Origin: Gonatopus flavifemur
Lineage: Eukaryota > Arthropoda > Insecta > Hymenoptera > Dryinidae
DNA: 64,000 nucleotides
Direction of reading: 5' to 3'
Assembly: GCA_018340375.1 (NCBI GenBank)
Contig: JAFFJZ010000002.1
Location: forward strand, 18,432,001-18,496,000
The translations under genes were made by a program, and so were the position numbers. This document shows positions 30,574 to 40,768 of this stretch, piece by piece. Position 1 is the stretch's first letter; every line of letters starts with the position of its first letter. Under the pieces are notes generated by a model. It saw only the letters and a program-made list of their open reading frames with translations, did no database searches and had not been told where the DNA came from.

Positions 30574-31198
30574 ACAAACAAATATTTTATGGAGAGAGGA
30601 CAAATAAATATTTTTTCCAGTGTATAAATATATAATGTTGTCTGGAAACTCCTGTACATGCCACAAAAATTCATCCCCTAACATTTCAATCGCAGAAATA
30701 AGAAATGATAATATGCTATGAATGAGGAAAAACCCTGAATGTTTTTCACCGTGTTGTCTCATAAACAATTCAGTGGTTGGGCATTGTATTATTCATTGTT
30801 TTATAAAAAATTCAATAACGTCTCAAATCTATGTCATAAAAATGAATGGTTTCACCTCATGCCAATACATTAACTGAACGATACAATGAAGAGGGCATAT
30901 ATATTCTACCGGAAGCAAAAATTTGAAAACAATCGTTAAATTATTCCAACGCATTACAGGTCTAATGCAAGAGCGTGTGAAATTTTTCAAAGACCGCATA
31001 AAAACGGATTGAATCCTATTGAATTTTTGTCCGGCTTTGTACGGCATTTGTATCGGCATTTTCTCAATCACCTTCATCAAAATTCAACGGAACAACATTC
31101 GTGGGGCATTTCAAATTAGAAGAAACATTTCAAGATCAATTGTGAAAAGTTCGAAAATAAAATTGAGAAATTCGATAATCGGTTAACTTACTCCAACC
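30574..31198. other. FASN-B 5' flank
   Basis: No promoter block like those of FASN-A and FASN-C. The best TATA-like string is CATAAAA at 30997-31003, without a good initiator 30 bases on. Nothing else recognised. Confidence 0.5.
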
Positions 31199-31394
31199 AT
31201 GACCGACCATTCGGAGACCACTCCTCCGCAAGGGACCAAGACTCCCAAATATCCTCTTCTTCCACCTGACGAGGAGATAGTCATATCTGGAATAGCTGGC
31301 AAATTTCCGGAATCCGATAACATGAAGGAGTTTCAGGAAAATTTAATGAACAAAGTAGATCTCATTACATCCGATGATCGTCGATGGGAATTAG
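31199..31394 (+). CDS. FASN: FASN-B exon 1: N-terminus and start of KS
   Basis: ATG 31199 in a caaccATGac context. The leader is threonine- and proline-rich, followed by PDEEIVISGIAGKFPE and SDDRRWEL. 196 bases, identical in length to FASN-A. The leftover g joins exon 2 to make Asp. Confidence 0.92.
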
Positions 31395-31581
31395 GTGAAA
31401 TTCAAGAAATTACGGGTTCATTCGTGAAGTGTCAATATCGAAGAATCAAATGATTGTGGATTTGAAATTTCAGTATCCACATTTCCAACCTTTTCGTTCA
31501 TGTCTTCTTATTATGCACGTACAAAAATGTTCAATGTGCATTCTGAGTGATAAAAATTCTAACAGAATGTGCGATAAGATA

Positions 31582-31957
31582 GGGGGCGTCCATCAATTAC
31601 TTGAGGCATTTTTTAGACTTTTTTGATCCCCCTCCCCCTGGTGAGATTTCGTCAGATTTCCCGCAACTCCCTCCCCCTCCCCAAATCTCACGTGAGATTT
31701 TTCAAAATTTGTGTTTTGGGTGTACATGCATTGGATTATTGAAAAAAAATAAAACCACAATTCATTCTATTACTTTCACTTAAGACCAGCAAAAACTAGT
31801 ATTTGAGAATATTACCGTAATTTAAAATCACAGGGATGAAATGGAATTTTTCCAAATAATTTCACGCAATTTTTCACCCCCAAGTGAGATTTGGAAAGAT
31901 CTAGCTTGACTCCCCCCCCCCCTCCTTGAGGACCTCACGTAATTGATGGGCGCCCCC
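31582..31957. mobile_element. MITE with GGGGGCGTCCATCAATTAC ends
   Basis: 376 bases. GGGGGCGTCCATCAATTAC at the left and GTAATTGATGGGCGCCCCC at the right are inverted copies, flanked by ATA on both sides. A C-rich run lies at 31911-31922. Non-coding. Confidence 0.75.
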
Positions 31958-32318
31958 ATATGTTCATTTTGGCAACTCTCATTTTCCTAAGCCTCTTTTA
32001 GTTACTTGAATTTTTCAATTATCCTATCGATTTCTTGCCATATGGACAAACTGAATTTTGCGCAAATTAAACTGATTTCAATACGAATAAAGAATAGAGG
32101 AAGTGACACAGCAATTTCGTGGGTGTAAGAGGAATGCGAGAGAAAAAAATCGTCCTGGTCCCGCACATACAGCAAAACCACCGATCCTCCACCTCCATTC
32201 CAACGGAGTCCTAGGTGGAGGATCGGAGATTGAGCTGTACAGGATTGAAACTCTATATAAGTGAAAAGACTTGTCAGCCATTTTGGTGGAAATGAATGGA
32301 GTGGGGGTACATCCTTGA

Positions 32319-32426
32319 CAGGGTGTCTACTTCTTGAAATCCCTCCACCTTTCATTGGTCAGTCTATTCAATGAAAACGTATCATTGATCGATTCCGTTG
32401 AATCTCAAGGACCGGTAGATACCCTG
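32319..32426. mobile_element. Short MITE with CAGGGTGTCTAC ends
   Basis: CAGGGTGTCTAC / GTAGATACCCTG termini (one mismatch) enclosing 108 bases. No clear target duplication. Confidence 0.5.
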
Positions 32427-32429
32427 CTC

Positions 32430-33355
32430 TTACGCCTGAAAATAAAATTCATTGTTACCTTTCCGTGCCTCATACCGGATGGTTTAGTTCCACTTCCTGG
32501 TTCCACCTCTGCCAAGTTTATCCGTAGCTTTGGAAAAATTCCCCTCCAAACAGATCCGCTCAGAGCTCTCCCATTATTGGAGAAATCCTCTGATGAATCT
32601 GATTTGACTGGAGGAGTATGCCTCCCTTTCGGATACAATCAGGAACTTGTCCCTGGTCCATGGGAGGTTGTTGCCCACAGGGAACCACGTGGAGGTGGGA
32701 TTACAGGCGCATACATCTCCCATTCCATAATATTTGAATGGGGAGTTGCTCACTCTTAGGTACTGACCTCTGCTGATGATCCAATTTCTAACCTATTTTT
32801 CACACTCCTGTGTTTCCTTGTCCTTCTTCTCCAACGTAGCCTCGATCATCGCTCCCCATGTTTTGTATAATGGTTCTTCCAGGTTCAACAAATTGCCCAG
32901 CCATTGATTATTATATCCTTTAGCACACGCATCCCTCCTCATACTATGTTCTTAGTTCTTCATACTTTTCTCACTCGTACACCATATGTTCGGGAGTCTC
33001 TATCTCACCCCATTCACATAGGTTTGTTTCTTTCAGTCCAAATCTTTTGTTGTACATCATGAAGTGTGGGTGTCCTATTAAAAATGTTCGACAGATCCTG
33101 ACAGATTCCGGTCAAAATTCCGTTTGGTTCCGTCGGAAATCATCATGCCTGGGACAAAAACCGACCAAATCCTGACAGAAAATTATCTGTCGGACATTTG
33201 GGATAGGGCGGTACAGTCGGTTTATAAGTATGGAATACCTCCACTCCATTCTTCCATACAAAAATAATGGATCGGAATACCTGCATAATTAGAACTCTAG
33301 CCTCTGTATCCGCTTTCTTGCCCCTGCACATGCGCAATAAGTCTGTCAAGTATAT
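32430..33355 (-). mobile_element. Decayed LINE 3' region, interrupted by a foldback
   Basis: Read on the - strand, 33349-33204 encodes RMCRGKKADTEARVLIMQVF; 33080 downward encodes HFMMYNKRFGLKETNLCEWG and then TPEHMVYE, the Cys/His tail of LINE proteins, followed by several stops. The foldback 33082-33199 splits the two parts. Older than the 29-30 kb LINE. Confidence 0.5.
33082..33199. repeat. Short foldback, distant relative of 38841 and 51643 copies
   Basis: AAATGTTCGACAGATCCTGACAG at one end and CTGTCGGACATTT at the other pair. It shares GGGACAAAAACCG and the ATCCTGACAG theme with the larger family members. Confidence 0.5.
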
Positions 33356-33404
33356 GTCATGGGTAGAGATTCACAGGCCCAAAAGTTCATTGCAGAGCGC
33401 TGAA

Positions 33405-33640
33405 TTTCAAAAACAAGAATGGAATTCTTCAAGAACACTTTTCGAACTAATGAATTTATAAAGAACTCTGGAGGGGTTCAATGTTTGGGACATTAACGAG
33501 TTCTTTGAGAATGCTGAAAATATTGTTTTAGTACTCTCAAAGACCTCGTTAATGTCCCAAACATTGAACTCTTCCAGACTTCTTTACGAGTTCATTACTG
33601 CGAAGAGAGTTCTTGAAGAATTCTATTCTCGTTTTTGAAA
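33405..33640. repeat. 236-base palindrome
   Basis: TTTCAAAAACAAGAATGGAA pairs with TTCTATTCTCGTTTTTGAAA, and the inner arms GGGACATTAACGAG / CTCGTTAATGTCCC close on an AAAATATTGTTTT centre. Few mismatches. Confidence 0.8.
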
Positions 33641-34214
33641 AAGAATTCTTCGTGTGTTATCTGGGTACTCAACGTGATATAATCAGAAAATTCGAATGTA
33701 CATTATCCGAATTTGCCGATTATATCCCATTGAGTAGAAATTTCCTATTCAAACCGATTATATTTGAATGAGATCAAATAGAAAAATTCCTGGACAAAAA
33801 TCTGATTCATACTGATTGACCAGTTAATAGGTTTGAATCGGATCTATTAAGCAGGGAACCATGGTCCAGTTCCTGATTAGTAGTATCACGTTTTCCGTTG
33901 ATTCTTCCATGCTGATTGGCTCAGAAAAAGAATTCAACCAATCATACAATTTTCTTCACAAGGAAAAACGTGATACGGACCATGATTTTAACATTGCGTC
34001 AGCAACCTCTCCAAATCCTCTCCCTGTTATGGCTCAGACTTAGTCTAATTTCTCGGAGATTTCAAAGTATATCCTCCTTACCGTTTATTTCTGCGCAATC
34101 ATAAACCTCTTACGTATAATTTTATCTTGCAAGAATTCATGAAAAGACTAATATCTGTTTAGAGAGTAAATCCAACACTAAAATTTATTATGATTTGTCT
34201 ACTTTTTGTCGTAG

Positions 34215-34465
34215 ATCATCCAGAAATACCTAAGCATACGGGTAAAATACCCAATGTGCAAAAATTTGACGCAGAGTTTTTCACAGTAAGCCCAGCGTTT
34301 GCTCACACTTTAGAACCACAAGTTAGGCAGCTCATGGAACGAGTTTTCGAAGCCATCGTAGATGCTGGAATGAATCCATTGGAATTACGTGACAGAAACA
34401 TCGCTGTTATCATAGGATGCTGTTTCTGTGAAAGCATATTAAAGTGGATTTTTAAAGACTTGAAG
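34215..34465 (+). CDS. FASN: FASN-B exon 2: KS
   Basis: Encodes HPEIPKHTGKI and KFDAEFFTV. The usual AHTMDP motif reads AHTLEP and GVFVG reads AVIIG: conservative drift in KS surface motifs. 251 bases, same phases as FASN-A. Confidence 0.92.
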
Positions 34466-34545
34466 GTAAGACCCTAGTAAAAATGGATCATATATATGAC
34501 ATCATTTTATAGATATACAATTTCGTAATGTTTTTCCTTTTTCAG

Positions 34546-34777
34546 TTCTATTCGGGAACTATGTTAGGAAACCACAAGGCATTCCTGGCAAACAGAATTT
34601 CTCATTGGTTTGGTTTTAAAGGACCATCTTGTATAATAGATACTGCCTGTAGTTCGAGTTTATACGCATTTGAACATGCTTATAAATTAATCCGTAACGG
34701 AACGTGTGAGGCAGCAATAGTGGGTGGTACAAATCTGTGTCTTCATCCATATGTATCTTTGCAATTCGCACGTTTGG
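34546..34777 (+). CDS. FASN: FASN-B exon 3: KS active-site Cys184
   Basis: Encodes AFLANRISHWFG and IIDTACSSSLYA with the nucleophile intact. Its first nine residues differ almost completely from FASN-A, while the rest is well conserved. 232 bases. Confidence 0.93.
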
Positions 34778-34821
34778 GTGAGTGATTATATAGACCAATC
34801 TGGTTATGAGCCTCGCTTGGG

Positions 34822-34983
34822 GATCCTGGTCGAACAATTCCTCTGAAAATCTTTGAAAATTCCAGAGGTTTTCAGTGAACAGTTTTTCAGAATTTTTCAG
34901 ATTCTTTCAAATTTTTTCAGACGTTTTTGGTAATTTGCAGAGGTTTTCAGTGAAATTCAGAAAAATATTTTTTTCAACAGGGG
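34822..34983. repeat. TTTTCAG-iterated element, copy 2
   Basis: Repeats TTTTCAG or TTTTTCAGA about ten times and ends TTTTTTTCAACAGGGGA, resembling the inverted end of 15867-16153. Confidence 0.5.
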
Positions 34984-35096
34984 ACTGTAGAAAAAAATCA
35001 GATTCCTTCCCATTATAAGTACGGAAGAGTGGCCTAAGTCGAACCCCTTTTCTTTTCATTGCAATAAACTCTTTCTTGTTGATCGATCGCTATGTA

Positions 35097-35242
35097 GATA
35101 CGCTAAGAGCAAAAGTGGCACCCAAATTGTTGTCAAGCAAAAACAGGACAGGAACTTTTGACGTTCCATTCTTGCTCTCAAAAGTTCCTGTCCTGTTTTT
35201 GCTTGACAACAATTTGGGTGCCACTTTTGCTCTTAGCGTATC
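35097..35242. mobile_element. GATACGCTAAGAGCAAAA foldback, copy 1
   Basis: 146 bases with arms of ~65 bases that I find essentially perfect (GATACGCTAAGAGCAAAAGT ... and its complement), around a 16-base loop. It produces mirror-image ORFs on both strands. Copy 2, longer, is at 56763-56998. Confidence 0.9.
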
Positions 35243-35545
35243 ATATATGGAGAATATATGAACCATATTCAAGCCATTTATGGTTGATACAGAGGATTTC
35301 CTAGTAAAAAAGAATTATTTCGCCCTATATCCCTAGTAGAAATCAAATCAGGGGTATATGATTGAAATTTACATAAATACGGTTGGAATTCATATATGAA
35401 ATCAGGACATCCTACATATGAGAACATATGGTTACATATGGAGCTATATATTAAAAATTAAACAACAGTTATTTTCAAAGAATCAAGAGTCCATATTTAC
35501 AAACCTTCAATATCAAATTTTTCATTTTTCCATTCATATTTTCAG

Positions 35546-35964
35546 GTGTACTGTCCCCGGATGGCCGGTGTAAAACATTTGATGAATCTGCGAACGGTTA
35601 TACACGTGCCGAAACTATAGCTGCCGTATTTTTACAAAAGGCAAAAGTTGCAAAAAGAATTTACGCCACTGTTGTTCATGCGAAAACTAATTGTGATGGT
35701 TACAAGGAACAAGGAATAACTTTCCCTTCTAGTCTAATACAAAGCCGATTGCTGAGAGGGTGTTATGAAGAATGTGGTTTGTCTCCAACTGTTCTTTCCT
35801 ATTTAGAAGCTCACGGTACTGGTACTGGAGTTGGCGATCCGGAAGAAGTAAATGCCATCGATGGGGTGTGCTGTGCTGGAAGAGAAACTCCCTTGAGAAT
35901 TGGTTCTGTCAAGTCCAATGCGGGTCATGCTGAGGGAGCAAGTGGAATAACTGCTATTGGTAAA
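35546..35964 (+). CDS. FASN: FASN-B exon 4: KS catalytic histidines
   Basis: EAHGTGTGVGDPEE and KSNAGHAEGASG keep both KS histidines. 419 bases. The donor is aaa|gtgag rather than aag|gtaat as in FASN-A; still canonical. Confidence 0.93.
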
Positions 35965-36494
35965 GTGAGTTGTGATTAGTTTTTGTCTATCGGAAATACC
36001 ATACCCAATGGGAACAATAAGTCAAAATCGTGTCAAAATTTCTACCACAGTGATCATTTTTTTGACAAAATGTTCAGAAATTGATGGGAGAAAAAATGGG
36101 CCAGGTGAAGGCCAGTTTTTCATGATGTTCAGAAATCAAGCCTTATCTGGCCCATTTTTTATTTCAAAAGTTTCACTTTGGCAAAAATTTTTACGTGACT
36201 TTGACTGATTGTTCCCGTTGGAGTGATCTGGAATGAAGTCGATCTTTTGGATGAAACATTTTTTGAAGGCATTAGAATTTTTATCTTATTTTATATTATG
36301 GAGTTTTTAGTTCAGATTGTGTCATGACTCAATTCAAGACGCAGCCAAAATAAGCCAATTGAGCCTATAACAATCTCCGGCACAATGGAAAAGACCGAAT
36401 TCCAGTCCATTTTCAAATCAAGTCGCAGCAAATTTAAGGCACACTTCTCACAGTGATAAAATTCGAGATTATTAATCTTCATTTTTGGTTAAAG
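35965..36494 (+). other. FASN-B intron 4 (530 bases)
   Basis: Phase 0. An imperfect inverted repeat spans about 35994-36220 (ATACCCAATGGGAACAATxxGTCAAA ... TTTGACTGATTGTTCCCGTTGG), with GGCCAGxxAAGGC in the middle. Nothing coding. Confidence 0.65.
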
Positions 36495-36788
36495 GTTATT
36501 ATTGGTTACGAGAGTGGGCTGATTCCACCGAACTTACATTTCCACACGCCACGCAAGGATATTCCAGCCATCCTAGAAGGGGGAGTGCAAGTTGTGACAG
36601 AACCGACACCTTGGGAAGGTGGTTACGTTGGTATAAATTCATTCGGTTTTGGCGGTGCCAACGCTCATGTTACCTTAAAATCACATTCTAAAGAGAAAAT
36701 CAATAGAGGAGCACCTCAAGACAAGCTGCCTAGATTAGTTGTTGTATCTGGTCGCACGGAAGAAGCAGTGACAACAATTTTAAATGAC
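36495..36788 (+). CDS. FASN: FASN-B exon 5: end of KS and linker
   Basis: Encodes GLIPPNLHFHTPRKD and GYVGINSFGFGGANAHV, then LPRLVVVSGRTEEAV. 294 bases, as in FASN-A. No lesion. Confidence 0.93.
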
Positions 36789-36859
36789 GTGAGATTGATT
36801 GAATATTTCTTTGAATGCATTTCATGAGAATCAGAGAACCACCCTGTTACAAAAATCCA

Positions 36860-37105
36860 GCTGGGATTTCACGTGGATTCCAGATGCAAAATTCACCTGC
36901 GTTGCCAGCTAAGACTCCACCTGGAATCCAGAATCCCGACTGGATTCCATGTGGGATTTTCAATTCTAACTGAGATTCCACCTGAAATCTCACGTTGGAG
37001 TTGAAATTCTAGCTGAGATTCCATCTGGAAATGAGGAATCCCATCTGGAAACCCAGGTAAATGTCGGAGCTGGAGTCCACGTCGAATCCCAGCTGGAGTT
37101 CCGTG
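36860..37105. repeat. Iterated GATTCCA(C/T)CTGGA block
   Basis: About fifteen degenerate ~20-base units containing GATTCCAxxTGGxAT or the reverse motif CCAGCTGGA. The repeats are in both orientations, so the block can fold in many registers. Confidence 0.7.
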
Positions 37106-37240
37106 ACAGGGCATTCATCGACAATAGTGAATCGATTTTCAATTTTTCTTTCAATTGATTTCCTGGCAAAATGATTTCATGTTTTCACTGAATATTTTCA
37201 TATTTGAAGAGTACTTCATGACTTCTCAAATATTAAACAA

Positions 37241-37930
37241 TCTATCACTTCTTCAATAGCAATTGATAGTAATGTATCAAAAAGGTCATTGGTGAATTTC
37301 CTGACAGATCTTTTGCAATGTATCCTCACTTTTCATTTAGTTGGAATGTGAATTTTTGTTGAATCCATTATTATGATAGTTAGAAGCAATTGTTCAATAT
37401 TCCTCAATTTAATGGAAACGAATTGAATCACTGATTCACCTTCGTTACTGCATGCTGTTTTGAACAAGATCATGAATATTCTTAAATTCTGACGGAGAAT
37501 TCAAAATTTAACATAATCTAATTAATTTTGCATTTTTAGAAACTTATTACGTCTGCCAATAATCGTTCTTTTTAACATTGGTTACTGGAATCTTTTAAAT
37601 GGAGTTACCTTTGTATAGGATGTTGTTGATGACAGATTATTATGGTTGGATATTCTTATTTGTGTTGTTGATTGCTGCTATAAAATGTGGGTTTAAGTTG
37701 TAAAGGGTCATATATGTGCTAATGGAACATTTCTGTAAGAGAAGTTTTGATTTAAACTTTGAAACATTCAGGATACTATTGAGAAAGAATGATTATTTCG
37801 ATAACTGTCGAAGAACATAAAGAAGCTGGAAAACTCACATGATTCTTTGATGTGGATCCTCGAAATGCGAACTTTCACAGTCCTGATCCAAATTCAGCCC
37901 TTTCTGCTATTGAAAATATGATTTAAAAAT
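37241..37930. repeat. ~700-base dispersed repeat, copy 1
   Basis: Collinear with 54700-55406 over its whole length: shared blocks TATCACTTCTTCAATAG, GAGCAATTGTTCAATATTC-like, ATCATGAATATTC, ATTACGTC and GGATTTxAGTTGTAAAGGGT. Roughly 75% identity by eye. No ORF in either copy. Confidence 0.75.
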
Positions 37931-38840
37931 ATGGTTTTCTTATTGTTTGTCCTATTTGAGGCCACTCAAGGACCAAAACGAGTGACCCAAATTTCGCGCC
38001 AACTTTTTTCATAAGTGACGTGTTCAACGGAAATTTTTAGTTGATAATAATAAAACCCACGACTAGGATGAGACTCTAAATATAAATCTCAGTCTTGTAC
38101 TGATTTTCTAGCGAGTGTAAAAGGATTTTGGAAATAATAACTGTCAAAAATTGTTTGTCATTTCGGTTTCCAACATTTTCTGTGAAGAAACCAAAATTCA
38201 TATGTAGAGTCCAATCTCAGGTATTTACTTGCTTATTATCGATTTTAATTTAATTTTATCAAGTGATTGATGAAAAAAGTTGGCGCAAAATTTTACCTGC
38301 TTCCCATAATCCTTGAGTGCCCTCAACAGAAATATGTGATTGGTTAATTCTGTTAGAATTCGAAGACCATATCAACCATGCTTTGTTAATTTGATATCAG
38401 AAGTGTTCTGCAGATAAATAGAAGCCTGATTTCAGCCCAAGCTGGGCAAAATGAGATCTATGCTAAGTGAATATCTTCCATATTTGGTACAATACACAGA
38501 CAAGAGAAAATGGATAAATTCAAATAATTGTGGGATGACAACCAGGGTTTCTTTTTCTAGTACAATTGTATTTTTTAGTACAATCTCCAAAAGTGCTATT
38601 GGTAATTCTGATTGAATATCGTTTGCCATAGGTTGAAAAATCGGAAAATTGTACTGAATCCAAAACCCTGATGACAACGCATGGCTTCGAGTCTTGAAAT
38701 GGAAATTTTCATAGAATATATTATGGAATAATTCACATTACAAGATAAAAATAGATTTTCCTCTCATGATGTGGATTATTTGCCTACATATTTTGTAAAA
38801 ATTTCCCTTCAAAGACTTGGAGCGATGCTTTCCCTATTGA

Positions 38841-39103
38841 AAATGCCAGGCAGATCCGGACAAAAAATAGTCATCAGCTTTGTCCCAGAAAACCCGGTCA
38901 AAAACTGACAACATTTTCACCTGGTTTCGTCTGGAATCACCTAATTGGAATATCCTATCAAAACCTGACAGAATTTTTTCTGTCATGTTTAGTGGTTCCG
39001 GACGAAACCAGGTAGAAATTGTGTCAGTTTTTGACTGGGTTTTCCGGGACAAAAATCGTTCAAAGCCTGACAACTCTTTTTTGTTCAGATCTGTCTGGCA
39101 TTT
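38841..39103. mobile_element. TGCCAGGCAGATC foldback, copy 2
   Basis: AAATGCCAGGCAGATCCGGA and the right end TCTGTCTGGCATTT pair, with inner arms around GTCAAAAACTGACA. Same family as 51643-51879. Both are in FASN-B introns. Confidence 0.75.
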
Positions 39104-39286
39104 CCATCAGGATTCTCATCCCAGATATTAAATTTCTCCGTTCTCTTTTTTCTGTGTAAATTCCGTATATTTGGGAACAGGGAGAGTTTTTGGGGATATG
39201 AATTTGGAGAGTAATTGGAATATTTGTTCACAATATTGAATTAGATGAAGAAATTAGAATTTGACAGTTTTCATTGTTTTTGACAG

Positions 39287-39488
39287 CTCAAAGAACGGCC
39301 AGTCGACGCAGAGTACATCCGTCTATACCATGACATCTTTGAATCAAGAATTGCATATCACATATATAGAGGATACACGATAGTTGGATCTCCTCTAACT
39401 TCATTAGAAGAAGTCGAAGAATACGACGAGTTGAAGAAATCAGTGTGGTTCATTTTTCCTGGAATGGGATCACAGCGACCTGGCATAG
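39287..39488 (+). CDS. FASN: FASN-B exon 6: linker and start of MAT
   Basis: Encodes RPVDAEYIRLYHD, YHIYRGYTI and SVWFIFPGMGSQRPGIG. Six bases shorter than FASN-A. The donor atag|gtaatg leaves one base of a Gly codon. Confidence 0.9.
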
Positions 39489-39938
39489 GTAATGACGATG
39501 AGTCACGGGATCATATTTTGCGAAATCGTCAAAGTTTTCATCTTACCATCCTCTGTGTACCCTTCTTTTGCGTTGTTTATATATACTTGACATGGAATGC
39601 TGTGCAATTCATTTGATTTACTCTCTGCTCATCTCTCGTCAATCGTTCTCCCACGCTCCATCGTACCGTCAATCGTTTTCGCTTTATTCCAGTTTCAATT
39701 TTCACCAGGACAACTCACAGCATCTTATACATTATGCTATACGAATTCTATGCAATGAAATTTCTCCATTGATCTCCGATCATAATGAAGGCGAAAATTT
39801 TGTAGAATTGTCTTCCTCCAAAGCATTTCGAAGCAGGAGTTTTAGGATTTTCCTTCAATATCAGGTTCCCCATTTCATGTGAAGAAACCTTGCCAGAAAA
39901 AGTAACATAATCGTTAATGGAAACTGTCACATCCACAG
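39489..39938 (+). other. FASN-B intron 6 (450 bases)
   Basis: No recognisable repeat or gene; the ORFs on both strands are unsupported. Confidence 0.75.
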
Positions 39939-40099
39939 GTAAACCGTTCATGGAATTTCCTGTTTTCGCTAACGCTATTCAACAATGTCATGAAATTTTG
40001 AAATCACGGGGGATTAATATCATCGATATAGTCACCAACGAAGATAGCGCTATTCTTGAAGATATTTTGAATGGGCACCTTCAAATAGCCGCTGTGCAG
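39939..40099 (+). CDS. FASN: FASN-B exon 7: MAT
   Basis: 161 bases as in FASN-A, from GKPFMEFPVFANAIQQC to HLQIAAVQ. The acceptor is ccacag. Divergent in sequence but collinear, with no lesion. Confidence 0.9.
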
Positions 40100-40359
40100 G
40101 TGAGCATTTTTATACATAAAAAGGATTTGATAATCCGTCTTATCACTCTTATCCCATGAATGAAGTAGTCAATAAACTTGTTCAAATCAAATACTTTGAA
40201 ATTCGTTAAAGATAAATGTGATAAACTCCTGGTTTCTTATAATGATAATTAAAAAGCTGTTGAGTAATGTAATTCATGATTATACACTGGGAGAAAGGAA
40301 CTTGGACCAAACCACAGGATTAATTTTATATCACGAAGGAATATTTATGTTGTGTCTAG

Positions 40360-40677
40360 ATAGGTTTAGTCGATCTTCTCAAGTCTATAGACATTGTTCC
40401 CGATGGTGTAATCGGATACTCATTTGGGGAAACAGTGAGCGCTTACGCGGATGGATGTTTCACCCTCGAAGAAACTATTCTTACCGCTTATTTCCGAGCA
40501 ATAGCATTGTTGGAAACTAAAATAATCCCGGGAGCTATGGCAGTTGTTGAACTTGGATTAGAGAAACTGAAGAACACGTGCCCTCCCGATCTCGATATTG
40601 CTGGTCATAATAACGCAGAAAGTTCTACGGTCAGTGGACCAACAGAATCCGTGAAAGCGTTCATCAACAAATTACAG
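40360..40677 (+). CDS. FASN: FASN-B exon 8: MAT with Ser606, GYSFG motif
   Basis: The nucleophile elbow reads VIGYSFGETVSAYADGC. The serine is kept, but the His of the family motif GHSxG is Tyr605. AYFRA keeps the substrate-binding Arg. 318 bases, as in FASN-A. Confidence 0.92.
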
Positions 40678-40768
40678 GTTTGTGGAATTACGATTCTTCA
40701 CCTTCTGAAAACAAAAGACATGTATTTTACTATAAATTTTGAATAAATTTTGCACTTTTGGTTGCCAG

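Larger units (their letters stand above)
31395..34214 (+). other. FASN-B intron 1 (2820 bases)
   Basis: Packed with mobile DNA: GGGGGCG-ended MITE 31582-31957, small element 32319-32426, decayed LINE 32430-33355 with a nested foldback at 33082-33199, and palindrome 33405-33640. Bases 33650-34200 show nothing recognised. Confidence 0.85.
34778..35545 (+). other. FASN-B intron 3 (768 bases)
   Basis: Phase 1. Contains the TTTTCAG-iterated element copy 2 (34822-34983) and the palindrome 35097-35242. The rest is ATATGG-rich. Confidence 0.8.
36789..39286 (+). other. FASN-B intron 5 (2498 bases)
   Basis: Holds the GATTCCAxCTGG-iterated block 36860-37105, the ~700-base repeat 37241-37930 (second copy at 54700-55406) and the foldback 38841-39103. 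No gene. Confidence 0.85.

Noticed and set aside
32334..32759. 141-residue ORF on the + strand in FASN-B intron 1
   Set aside because: Antisense to a decayed LINE; the LINE reading on the - strand explains the sequence better.
35076..35272. Overlapping ORFs on both strands with nearly the same peptide
   Set aside because: They are the two arms of a palindrome read on each strand, not genes.
36860..37105. CRISPR array or satellite
   Set aside because: Units are degenerate, irregularly spaced and in both orientations; eukaryotic context.
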